A stretch of 64,000 nt of DNA, taken from the NCBI GenBank assembly GCA_016801885.1, contig CM028889.1, forward strand, positions 5,929,501 to 5,993,500. The letters are read 5' to 3'. Source of the DNA: Toxotes chatareus (lineage: Eukaryota > Chordata > Actinopteri > Toxotidae). The translations under genes and the position numbers were made by a program. Below are positions 1 to 10,158 of this stretch, piece by piece (position 1 is the first letter of the stretch; every line of letters starts with the position of its first letter). Under the pieces are notes generated by a model that was not told the origin of the DNA, did no database searches, and was given only the letters and a program-made list of their open reading frames with translations.

Positions 1-282
1 GTATCAATCTCATTCTTTCAAACACAACCCCTTTTAAAATAAACAATAACGTGGAATGCGTATTGTGTGAGTCCACCCTTCCCTGGGCGGTGGAGGCGAG
101 ATGTATCGTGCTAATATGTAAACATGCCCTTTCCTTCCGTCCATTTCTCCGACTGTGGAACATCCTGTCTCTCAGCAAGCAGCCAATAGCAGTTTCCTGC
201 TCAAGCTACAACAAAACTTTTGGTTGCATCTTGTCCTTGACACGCCCAATGTCCCTAAGGGCACCAAGCAGCTGACGAGAGC

Positions 283-545
283 TGAAACAATTAATCGATT
301 AATTGATTCGTCAATTGAGAGAATATCAATCAGCAATTATTTTAATCATCCCTAATCCTTTTAGTCATTTTTCAAAGAAAAATGTCAACATTTTGCTTGT
401 TCCTGATCCTCAAGAGGAGGATTTTTAGTTTTACTCATCATCATTTGATTATGGACAAAGGCTCGAACAAGACACCTGTAAATGTTGGGAATCTTGGACT
501 GTAGGAAACTGCTTTTGCCATTTTCTGTCATTTTATAAATCAAAC
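283..545. repeat. Dispersed teleost repeat, family A copy
   Basis: It opens with gctgaaacaattaatcgatt and ends near ctgtcattttataaatcaaa. Between these are decayed blocks shared with the other family A copies in this window (near 20003, 22990 and 32235). I recognise the pattern as a very common teleost interspersed repeat but do not assign a superfamily. Confidence 0.6.
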
Positions 546-547
546 AT

Positions 548-770
548 CTAGAGGTGCAATAATTAGTTGATCAATCATCAGTCATTTGACAGAAATCACC
601 TGATAATCTTATAAATTGTTTAAGCCATTTTCAAAGCACAAATGCCAAACATTTGTTGACTCTACCTTCTTAAATGTAAAGGTTTAATGCTTTTCTTTGT
701 GACACATGATAGTAAACTGAATATCCTGGACATTATAACTATTTTCCATTATTTTCTGATATATTACCCA
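548..770. repeat. Dispersed teleost repeat, family A copy
   Basis: Starts gaggtgcaataattagttga and carries the aatgccaaacatttgttgac and agtaaactgaatatcctgga blocks of family A in the same order as its neighbour. Decayed. Confidence 0.5.
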
Positions 771-1689
771 GTACAAATAAGCCCTACATCTAATTTTAGG
801 TAGCTTTGGCCGCATACATCAGACAAGTTTGTTGGATACGTAGTATTTAACCTTGTAAAGTAAAGCAGTGACCTCTGGATGCTGCAGTTCCAGGATGAAG
901 AGGCGTCTGCTGCTGCAACTGTCTCTGACAGATCCGAAACACTGAGGAGGTGAAATCTGAGTTCTACTAAGGTCGCCTTTCTCTTTCTGTCAGCACTGTG
1001 TGTGTGTGTGTGTGAGTGTGTGTGTGTTTGAAACAGAGAGAATACCTGGCAATGTGCATTTTACTGGTGGGAATTTTGCTTAGTCAAAATCCTTTGGCTC
1101 GACTCTGAACTTCAACATTAACAAACAATACGTACTGTGAGGAAAAGAAAGTGTGGCGCAAAAATACTCTTTTGTCAATTAACGGATAGTTTTACTTCTT
1201 CTTTCTTTCAAAATGACACAGTCTGAGACAAACTAAATCGCTTGACCCGGGGTGGAGGGTTAACTTTGCTAACCTTTTAAGGGGTTATAAACCAAAAAGG
1301 CAGAGATCAATGTTTTACAGTGGATGACTTGTGATAAATTACTCCAATTTAACTTGGGATTTCTTATTCTGAGAACATCATGAACGCTGTTGTCACGTCA
1401 TATCACCACACCACACCAGTTCTCCTCTGTGATTGTTCCTGTCATGCCAGTAGCACTTCCACTTTCCCGTCATACGTACCAGCCTGTCACTGCTTGTTTC
1501 ATGGTTGTGTGTTTGTCTGCAGTAGGTGGCAGGGCCCCTGCTTTCAGCAGCATAGCTCTACGTCATGCTTTGTTTCTCTGTCATGTTACTGTGGGAGCCT
1601 AGGGCAGGGGGTGTAGGGGGAGGTGGGGGAATTTGCCCAGCTCCCTGTGTAACATGTTCAGGGTAGAGGAAAACTTGTTTTGAATTATT

Positions 1690-2020
1690 TCTTGAGTAAA
1701 GAGCTTCGACAAATAGTTGACTAATTGAAAGGAAAATAATAAACAACAGTTCTCAGAACTGATGAATGATTTTGAGTCAATTTAATAATTAAATGTTGAA
1801 CTTCTCCAGTTCCATCTTCTTAAATGTAAATACTGCTGGTTTACTTATTCTTCTGCAATTGTTAAGTAAATATCTTTCCATTTTTGAATTTCGGTCTGAC
1901 AAACAAGTGAGGATGTCACTTGTGGCTTCAGGAAACTACAAAACTTGATTTTACTGCACAAACAATTAATTGACTAATCAAGAAAATAATCAACAGATTA
2001 ATCAGCAATGGAAATAAATA
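1690..2020. repeat. Dispersed teleost repeat, family A copy
   Basis: It has the ATTGACTAATCAAGAAAATA block at one end and a related agttgactaattgaaaggaa block at the other, with the 'tctgacaaacaagtgagga' core between. This is a near full-length copy of family A. Confidence 0.55.
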
Positions 2021-2894
2021 TCAGCTAAAGCCATGAGTATATATCTAGGTTAATGGTATACGTAGTACTTGTATGTCTTATGGCGCATTTCTCAGTAAAA
2101 AGGAAGAAGAGGAAAAAAGTTTTCTTAAATGTTCAAAAAAATGTTTAAATAAGACAGAGAATGGGAATTAAATGAACTTGAAGTGTTCATTTTAGTAAAT
2201 TATTATAATTTTCCTGCTCCATCACCACAACATCGGCTCCTGACTCTTTATCCCCATGGTTTTTGCTGAGGGTGTAAAAATAAGGTCAAAAACAATATCC
2301 AGTTGTGCTAATCCCATAAGGGATCATGGCTGTTTTTACATCCTCTTACCGTGCTTGTCAGCAGCACAACAGGATCATTATCAATAACAACATAAACAAC
2401 AACAGCAGCAGAACAAGAAGAGAAACCGAATCCATAATGCCTCATGATTCTGGTCTCTGGTGTGCCAAAAGATCAGACCTGTTACCTCCAGATGTGTCTC
2501 CCAACAGGACTGCACACAGAGAGGGGTTGGAGTGGTTTACAGGCAAAACACTAGGTATTGTCCCCGCAGAACAATGGAATACACTTGTTTAACACTCTGA
2601 CTGACCCAGCACAATGACAGCACTCACGGTACACTGCAAATGGATGAACAATGAATGAGCAGAGACAAGCCGAGCACAACGAAAATGGCATGGTGTAACT
2701 AGCAGCTAGTGGCTGTATAACAGCTTAATCTCAGAACATTTAAACAGGAACTATGATTAACCTTCCCAAGATAATGTCCTGATTTGGACAAATACACTTA
2801 AAGCATACCTGTCCTGTGGATCTTCTTCTGTTCTCGCTAAGAATTAAAGATGTTCTGAATTCAGATTTTTCTACAACTTAGACAAAGTACTCAC

Positions 2895-4518
2895 CGAAGT
2901 AGAAACGAATCAGGCAGCCAATTTCTGGATTCATTCCCTCCTCCTGCACTCTCCAGGCATCTTCAAACCCCAGATGAGCGAGGTATTCATTTAATATCTG
3001 CAGAGGCCTCTCATCATCTCCCAGCCGTCGCACAGCTCCACCATGCAGCTGGACAAAGAGGGCTGGGGTCGGATTAGTATTGATGGGCTCCAGCCATTCC
3101 CTGTTGCCCCCAGGGATCTCCAGGTCAGGCTGGACAGATGCTTGGCTGGTCAGGGGCCGAGTCTGAGAGCTGCTGGAGCATTTAGAGGGTGGTTTGATTA
3201 ATTTGGGGGTATCTGAGTTATCCCCAGCTCCAGCTTCACTGTCATGATCTAGTTTTGTCACTTGGTTGAAAGCATTACAGCGGTCTGTGGTGGTGGACAG
3301 ATCTCCATGCTGGTCTGCAGCAGAGTCACCGGTAGAGTGAGTTGGAGAAGAGGTGAGATCTACTTCATCTGAGGAGCTCTCAAATGGGTCAGGTCCCTCT
3401 GGGGCACTGTCACAGTTAGGGCTCAACACTGAGGAGTCTGTACCCAAACCCAGACCATCACTGAGGGAGTCCCGGTGCTCTGTGCTTCTGGGTCCACCTG
3501 GGCTGAAGTCCTCACAGGTGCTGCCCTCCATATCTGAACCTGAGTAGACTCCATAACAGTCTGCCGCACTCAGGCTCAAATCCATCCCAATGTCATTCAG
3601 GTAGACCTCAGATGAAGAGTTACTAGCAGTTTTATCATCCAACAAGTTAGAAGACAGTTTAGCATCAGGATAATATTGTTTGGTTTGTTCATTCTCCTCT
3701 TCTTTGGGGTTTTTGACAGCGACACTGTCACTATGACTTTTAATATCATCAGTCTGTCCATTACTATCTTTACAATTATCATTTAAGTCAATTAAAGCAG
3801 TAGTTTTGCAATTAATTCTCAACACAGCTCCAGCTTTGCTCCCTTCCAGCTTACAAGCTACCTCTTTAGCGGTGGTATCCACGGTGCACAGCACCGGGCG
3901 TGGATAGGAGGGCGTGAGCCAGTCGTGGACGTGAATGCAGCCCCGCCGAAGGTCCGATCTCACCCATGTTTTATCGGAGGCCTGAAGCTGCTTTGACTGC
4001 TTCTGCCGAAGAAAAGTCTTCCTATCCAGGCTGAGGGTGCTCAGCGGCGAGGCGGAAGGTGCGGGACTGGCCGCCTCCGCAGAGTACACGCCGGGCGAGC
4101 TGCTGGTCGGCGGAGCACCCAGCGACAGATTCCTCTTGTGCCTCTGCCGTCTCCTGCTGAGCAAAGAGTTGACAGAAGTGCTGCTGTTGACTGATGTCAG
4201 ACTGTAAATGCTGGCTGTTTTCACGGAGGGCATGTTTATATTTTTGGCCCCACTGCCGATAGCGTTGGCAACTTGGTTTTGATATATCCCGTTCCTTATA
4301 GCAATTTGGAGAAGGGAGGTGGCTGCAAGTCCCTTCCCGAAGAGTTTCGCCTCTGCGCCCCCTCCGTCATCCTCCCCGATAGAGGGTCTCTTTCCAGCAG
4401 ACAGTGGTGTTAATCCACTTGGCTTAACGGAGTTACTATCACTGCCCGAATCAACTATCCCTTGTGGTGTTGATGGAGCTGAAACCGCTCCAGATTCGTT
4501 TTCCTTTGCACTGTCCAT
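2895..4518 (-). CDS. phlpp1: phlpp1, first coding exon (5' part of gene; rest off the left edge)
   Basis: PHLPP1 is a PP2C-type Ser/Thr phosphatase with RA-like, PH, leucine-rich-repeat and phosphatase domains; it dephosphorylates the hydrophobic motif of Akt and PKC. Only its N-terminal extension is here. The ORF starts at 4518 in a strong context (G at -3 and +4). Residues 163-170 read SLDRKTFL, 185-194 WVRSDLRRGC and 206-220 PRPVLCTVDTTAKEV, the RA-like block as I remember it from human PHLPP1. Residues about 235-475 are Ser/Asp/Glu-rich and look disordered. The last block reads RRLGDDERPLQI, then WRVQEEGMNPEIGCLIRFY, which leads into the PH domain in the family. A donor (g|gtgagt) ends the exon at 2895; the open frame beyond it to 2878 is intron. 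Human PHLPP1 also has a single very large first exon. PHLPP2 is excluded because it lacks this long extension. Exon 2 is not in the window. Confidence 0.93.
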
Positions 4519-4639
4519 CCCGTTAGCTAGCGGCGGCGTCAGTTAGTTAGCAACAGCCCGCAGGTGAACGCTAGCCCGAGTTAGCTCAGAGCCGTTAGCT
4601 CGTTGTAGTTACTGGCTAGTTTATCCCGGCGGCTCCACG

Positions 4640-4651
4640 TTAGCTTAGCAT
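4640..4651 (-). other. Upstream ORF (3 codons plus stop) in phlpp1 leader
   Basis: Minus strand reads ATG CTA AGC TAA. It lies about 120 bases ahead of the phlpp1 start codon. Confidence 0.5.
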
Positions 4652-4689
4652 GCTAAGGTGCTGCGCAGTTCGTCCGAAGAGTTACTCCG

Positions 4690-4698
4690 CTACATCAT
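4690..4698 (-). other. Upstream ORF (2 codons plus stop) in phlpp1 leader
   Basis: Minus strand reads ATG ATG TAG. The second ATG with the following TAG is itself a start-stop pair. Confidence 0.5.
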
Positions 4699-4769
4699 CC
4701 CGTCCGGTAAAACGCCCGTTAGCTCTCCTACCGGAGCTAACCGGCTGCTTGACTTGAGAAAACGCTTTT

Positions 4770-4784
4770 CTAGTTGGTCGCCAT
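4770..4784 (-). other. Upstream ORF (4 codons plus stop) in phlpp1 leader
   Basis: Minus strand reads ATG GCG ACC AAC TAG, with G at +4. It counts as an upstream ORF only if transcription starts above 4784, which is not certain. Confidence 0.4.
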
Positions 4785-5624
4785 GGAAGCTAACGCGTGA
4801 GGGCGCGACCGCTACCGTACAAACCGAAGAGATTGACGGTCAGCCGTACACGGTGGACAGGGCGGGGTCTCATTGGATATGAATTATGAGACGTTCGCGT
4901 GCCACCACAGTGCTCGGAATTATGTACACTGTGTCCATTAATGCGACGCGTTCACACTATGGCCCGAATTTCCAGAATACTTGCTGACGAAAACAGCTGC
5001 GTACCTTATTCTCTAATGTTATTATTGAACATATTAACATGTCTTTATTCGGCGTGTTTTGGCATGTCTTTTAAGTGTCCTGTGATCTGGTGGATAGTGT
5101 TTTTAGCTTTGATATTCGGATAAATATGACAAAAAGAAGCAGAAACACTGACCCTTTATTTCCTTACAAACCACATTGATACGCGAGAATAAATATGCAG
5201 GAAATAAACTCTAAGGTCTAATTTACTGGGTGATGATTTCACGCAATCACTGCTAAGTTAAAGTTAAGTGTCAAATCATTTCTCTAATTTACAACTTTTG
5301 AGGGTGTAAATTACGAGTTTAAAAGAGGCTTGGAATGCAACATAAACTGCAGTTACTTTACCAAGCTCAACAGTCCCATTTTAAGAAGATTAAATTCAAC
5401 AAAAATGTGTTTGTCACTGACTTGATGACCTGATGCCACATTCTCCTATATGTCAATAAAACGTCTACAGTTTCCGTGGGGTTTTGTATTTGTTGTCTAT
5501 CAGTGAGCACAGAAGAGATGTAACTCGTCTTTTGGTGCCACCTAATGGGATAAACACCGAAGCGACCAGTGACTCCCAAAGTGAGATTTAAGATTATTTT
5601 TTATTTTATTCTCTATAATTCAGA

Positions 5625-6230
5625 GCGTAAAGAAGTATTCAGATCCTTCACTTAAGTAAGCAGAGCAACAATTTAAAATTAACCAGCTGCAAGTAAAAGT
5701 CCAGTGAAAATAAGTAAGTAAAAGTAATAGCAAAATTCAAGTGTCAAAAGTGAAAGTGTTCATTGTCAGTGTTACATTATATGTTAATTATCTGTCATTG
5801 CTGATGTATAACTGTGTCGGTGAAACTAACTCGAGCAACTCGCTTAGGTAGTTCAATTTATAGCATTACATTTTATCAAATGATTATATAGTTTGCACAT
5901 GAAATCTTAAAAAGTAAATAAACTTGTGCTGTGAATGTTTTTGTCAGTGATTAATGACTTTTGTTGTGGACAATGATGATCTGAAGATTTGATTGTGAAA
6001 GATGACACTATTTTTTATTTTTATTTTTTAAATTTTAAAATTTTTATTTATTTTTGGACTTTTTTTGGGAAAAAAAGCCTGCATTTGTATTGCAGGCTAG
6101 GTATATGACCCTGATAAAAAAAAATCCTACTGAAATGTAGTGGAGTATAAGTATAAAGTAGCAGAAAATGGAAATACTCAGCTACAGTTACCTCAAATTT
6201 GAACTTAAGCACGGTAGATGAGTAAGAATG
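5625..6230. repeat. Dispersed teleost repeat of the 'aagtaaaagt' type (probable non-autonomous DNA transposon)
   Basis: The left part reads agaagtattcagatccttca followed by repeated aagtaaaagt units. The right part reads ctgaaatgtagtggagtata, then gtagcagaaaatggaaatac. I recognise these as the two ends of one very common teleost interspersed repeat. Between them lie AT-rich sequence and an 8-bp hairpin (6076-6098). Assignment to a hAT-like class is from memory and uncertain. Confidence 0.55.
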
Positions 6231-6982
6231 CTTAGTTAGCACAATAATGTAATAAATCATACACAGGATTCAATTTAATTACTATTGCCCTGATATAAAA
6301 AGCATGAATTTGTGTCCTTCACATTAAACAGTTTAAAGACTCTGCAGCACAGATAAATTAGAACTGCAACTCCAGCTTAATCAGCTGCTGTATGTGCAGA
6401 GTAGTGCTTCTGACAGAGAGGTGTCTGTATGTTATATCAGTCTTAGTCTTTATCACTTTCACATGTGCACAAACAGGGTGGACTGCTGTCACACTGCAGT
6501 CCAACAGAGGGCAAAGTGCAAGCTGTAACAGTATCATGCTCTCTCTCTTTTGCTTCCTCCCTCCCCACTGTCAAGTCTCCACCTCATTTTCTATACCAGT
6601 CACACACAGACTTTCACTCATCTGGCTTCATAGTGCTGCGATTTTGACTTCACTTCTTGTTTACTGCATCAACAGACAAGGTAAGAACTCTTCTATTGTA
6701 TCTGAAGCTCTCTAAGTTCCCTCCTTGCGACTTCCAGTGAAGTTTGAATGAATGACAATCTGCTCCCCCCACAGCTTCCCTGCCTTTTCAGCAAGGCTAA
6801 TCCAAACTGCACTAATTAGACATGAAGTTCTTTTTTCCTTGAACCTTGAACTTTTTTGGTCACTGGTGCTGGTCCACATTTCAGTGCCAACCACCACTTT
6901 CAGTAAATAAAGGAACATGTGACAGAAGAGAAATCTTGGTAGGGGGGATTACCAGTGAAAAACGTCTCCCTGCAGATGCACT

Positions 6983-7026
6983 GGGTGGAGGGGGGTGGGT
7001 GGTTGGGGTGGGGGGGGGTTGCTGGG
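6983..7026 (+). other. G-rich tract able to form a G-quadruplex
   Basis: Runs of GGG, GGGGGG, GGG, GGGG and nine Gs are separated by spacers of one to a few bases, which meets the usual G-quadruplex pattern on the plus strand. It lies about 3 kb upstream of tns3 coding exon 1. Confidence 0.5.
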
Positions 7027-7109
7027 GATTAGCCTCCTGACACATTAAGACACTGAACCCAAGCAGACATGTTTCCACTGGGATTCAGTCCGTGTTAAGA
7101 GGTCATTTA

Positions 7110-7260
7110 ATCCTGTGCCAAGTCTACTTTTCTTGGGACAAGTGGGGGTGTGATAATTACTCTTATCACCAATGCAAATGAGCTTCCTGCGAAATTCCCT
7201 TGAATGATATGACATGATTTTGACAAGAGGAATGACTAACTGATTGAGACCTCTGTTAAA
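7110..7260. promoter_or_regulatory. Candidate conserved non-coding element
   Basis: Unique-looking sequence with a perfect octamer ATGCAAAT (near 7173) beside a TAATTA-type motif (gataattact). It shows no repeat signature and no reading frame. Enhancer function is inference only. Confidence 0.22.
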
Positions 7261-8696
7261 AAAAAAAAAAGGAAGAGAATGAAATTACCTCACCCTGCTG
7301 GCTTGTTTAATTCAATATCTTTATGATAAAATAAGACTGTGTAATTCAATAAGGAGTCTCAGTGAGGATCAGATGGGCTAAAGGAGTCTCAGTTTACTGC
7401 TGTAATGAAAAGCACTCAGAGAGAGAGAGAATAAAAAAACAGTAAGAAGGGGATCTAAGTGGAGATGACAGGATAGGAGGCTCGAGGATGGCAAGCAGAA
7501 CAATGGTTGGTCACAGTGAGGTGTTGCTGTCAATTTCATTTCTGTTTTTTTGCACAAACACTTTCAATTTCAAATGATGTGTCTGTTGAATTAACCACCA
7601 AACGATGGCTCTATTCCTGCTGCATTTAAGATGCCAGAGGATATTTTTCCGCTGCCAGCTTGTGCCTTAATGAGAGAAAGGAAAGAAACAAAGATGGCTA
7701 ATCCAATTCAAAATGCCTTCTTTTAAAATGGGAAATAGAGACTATAATTAGATGTGGCTAGTTCAAGCTCAAGGACTTTGCTAAGGAGCTCTCCCTATAG
7801 CAACGTGTGTGTGTACATGCATGTGTGTGTATGCATGTGTGTGGTTAAGTCACACACTTCCGTTTGTTTTGGTTCCTGAGGCGGAGCACTGACAAATTTA
7901 GATTGCAGTCGTCTAAAACTGCTGAAGAAACAGACCAGAAATACATAATGGGAGAGTAGTCACTCATTAAGATTGTTTGCCCAACCCCGTCAACTGTTTC
8001 AGCCAGGACACAACACATACACCCAAACGCAGAGCCACAGGAGGAGCACATGTTTGTAAAAAAAAAAAAGAACATTTTTCACACATGTACCAACACAAGC
8101 CTGGGCCCCAGATGTGTGCCATGTGAGCCACCATATAGGTAGTAGTCACTTATACTTCAAGGCACAAATTTGCATCAGTTCAGGCTCAGCTGATTATACT
8201 GAACTGCACTGAGGTGCCTGGGTGGGACAGGGGCACTGCAGGTTCCTGGGTTCAGTCCTCAGCTGCATCATTTCTGGCTTGCCTCCATTGAACTCAAGTG
8301 GGAAGCTGATTTCAGTAAAATAGCAGCGAGTCCCACCGATTGGTCTTTTTCTACAGTTTGGGTTTTTTTTTTTTTTACAATTCACAAATGATATAATTAA
8401 AAAAAAAAAAGAAAAAAGTAGCAAAGTGAGGACTTGACTACACAGACTGCTCCAGAATAGAACATTTTGATTGGTTTGAGTGACACTTTGAACCTTTAGG
8501 TTAATTTTTGACTGTGATTTTTGACATGTTTCACACTGATTGGTTGTCTCCTCTTTGGAAATGGGATCAATAACTGTTGACTCATCCCTGAGGATCCTGG
8601 TACGATAATTGAAATTTGGACTTTTGGCCAATCTGACATTTCATCACTCTTCAGAGATCACACACAGAACCATGCATTAATGTATCAATGGGCCAC

Positions 8697-8727
8697 ATTC
8701 CCAACACAAGCTGCTCGTGTTGGGAAT
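8697..8727. repeat. Short perfect inverted repeat (11-bp arms, 9-base loop)
   Basis: ATTCCCAACAC at 8697-8707 is mirrored by GTGTTGGGAAT at 8717-8727. Confidence 0.75.
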
Positions 8728-9984
8728 AATAATATGATTGATCAGAGGATCACGAATTAAACAGAAAGTTGTGTCAGGACAAAGCCTGAATAGCGCTTCC
8801 ATTCGTGCTGCAGTGGTTCCCAGTAGGTTATTCCTGTGTGTAGCAGTGGTGAAAATGGTTGTATCACTGTTTACTCTGCTGTGGTCACATGGTCAGGGTG
8901 AAGGCAAGGTTAACCACCACTCTTTGTATACTCTCCTCTGCTCCACTGTCTGTAGATCTCGCTCTCATTGACATGCACCAACATGCATGTAATTGCCCTG
9001 GTCCATATGCTAAAGTAGAGCCCAGATACCACAGAATTATCCACTCCATGGTTTACAGAAGAATGTGGGAGGAAGTCACATACTTCAGGATCTCAGATTA
9101 GATTCTGAGAAAAAAAAAAAAAAATCAGAGACAGGCTGCTCATTTTTAAATTTACAAAAGCTTAGGAATTACATCCTGTGTGAAAACAAAAGGAACATTT
9201 GCAGACACATTTCATGGCCTTTGAATTATAAGGTCAAAATAACACCCTGTGCTACTAGTGCTCAAGTAATAGGAACATCTTTTGGGTTGCCAGGTTGTGG
9301 AAAATCCTCCTCCACCCTGCAGCTCTTTTCCAGAATAAGTGTTCAGACAAGTGTTGCGCTGGGGGATCTTCAACAGCCTGGCAACCAAAAAGCTGTTCTT
9401 TTTAATGGCTTACAACTGATCTATAAAACATTCAACAGCTTATAAACCCTCCATAACTGGTGCCAAATCAGAAAGTGATACAGTTGAGACATTTAATTTT
9501 TTCGAAATATAAGCCTTATAAAGGCATGTGAATGACAAATGTTTGAAAAAGCTGGATAGAACCATGATTTTCTGTATTGTCAGACTCTGTGTTTCAGTTC
9601 AGTGGTTTTGAGTTGGTGAGTAATAAGGTTGTGATCTGGTATTTAGACAGCGTCATTCTTCTCTGACTCATCGTGATCTCTCCTCCGGTCACGAGCTCAG
9701 CGACGAGTTCATTTGGTTCAGTTCCATATTTTTTTGGCCTTCGCCCCACTTTGTTTTAGCATCACATCCAGTAAAAGGATTTTTGGATTAAAAAGGCTGA
9801 CCACATTTAAACCCAAATATTGCTGTGTGGGCCAAAACACTCTGCTTTACATGGAGTTCCAGCTGATACAGCACAAGCTCAGATAAGTGCTCTGCAAACA
9901 TCAGCTGACCTGGGCTGGAAATTCTCATTTCTCTAAATTTTCCATGACATTCACTGTCATATTTCACTTCCTGTGTCTGTATAG

Positions 9985-10008
9985 GTGCCCATGTGACTGA
10001 AATCGGTC
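9985..10008 (+). other. tns3: tns3 5' UTR, 3'-most part
   Basis: A splice acceptor (ctgtctgtatag) ends at 9984, so the leader continues in one or more unseen upstream exons. The 24 leader bases carry an ATG-TGA start-stop pair at 9991-9996 in weak context. Confidence 0.75.
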
Positions 10009-10158
10009 ATGGAGGAACCGTGCCGTATCGATCTGACCTACATCACTGAACGTATCATCACCATATTCTGCCCCCCTGGATGTCCAGAGGAGACTTACCT
10101 GCAAAACCTGCAGGAGATTATTATCATGCTGCAGTCGAAGCACGGACACAACTACATG
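10009..10158 (+). CDS. tns3: tns3 coding exon 1 (residues 1-50)
   Basis: Encodes the tensin-3 N-terminus: DLTYITERIITIF, then PPGCPEETYLQNLQEI and SKHGHNYM, the first helices and strands of the phosphatase domain. It ends in phase 0 before gtgaga. Confidence 0.93.

Larger units (their letters stand above)
1..2894 (-). other. phlpp1: phlpp1 intron 1 (partial), repeat-rich
   Basis: This AT-rich block follows the donor of phlpp1 exon 1. I looked on the minus strand for the PH-domain exon that should come next and did not find it. The block holds three copies or fragments of a dispersed teleost repeat (283-545, 548-770, 1690-2020) and a short TG tract near 998-1027. Nothing else is recognisable. 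Confidence 0.7.
4519..4900 (-). promoter_or_regulatory. phlpp1: phlpp1 5' leader and GC-rich promoter
   Basis: Upstream of the phlpp1 start codon the sequence is rich in G, C and CpG, unlike the AT-rich surroundings. No TATA box is visible. A GC box (GGGCGGGG, 4860-4867) lies next to an ATTGG, the reverse complement of CCAAT (4872-4876), a common arrangement for a TATA-less promoter. The leader carries ten TTAGC/GCTAA pentamers and three minute upstream ORFs (see findings). The transcription start is not visible; I infer it lies around 4750-4850. Confidence 0.6.
4901..9984. other. Region between phlpp1 and the first coding exon of tns3
   Basis: No coding exon can be supported here on either strand. 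The tns3 promoter and any non-coding first exons must lie here, since coding exon 1 begins with an acceptor, but I cannot place them. Contents seen: a dispersed repeat at 5625-6230, a G-rich tract at 6983-7026, unique-looking sequence with homeodomain- and POU-type motifs at 7110-7260 and 7590-7760, and a hairpin at 8697-8727. Confidence 0.6.

Noticed and set aside
2878..2894. Extension of the phlpp1 frame to an in-frame stop
   Set aside because: A strong donor (gtgagt) precedes it and the family sequence continues in another exon, so these bases are intron.
8194..8631. 145-codon minus-strand frame and a tRNA-like stretch at 8205-8260
   Set aside because: The frame crosses poly-A/poly-T runs. 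The stretch ggttcctgggttcagtcctc only loosely resembles a tRNA B box, and no cloverleaf could be built.
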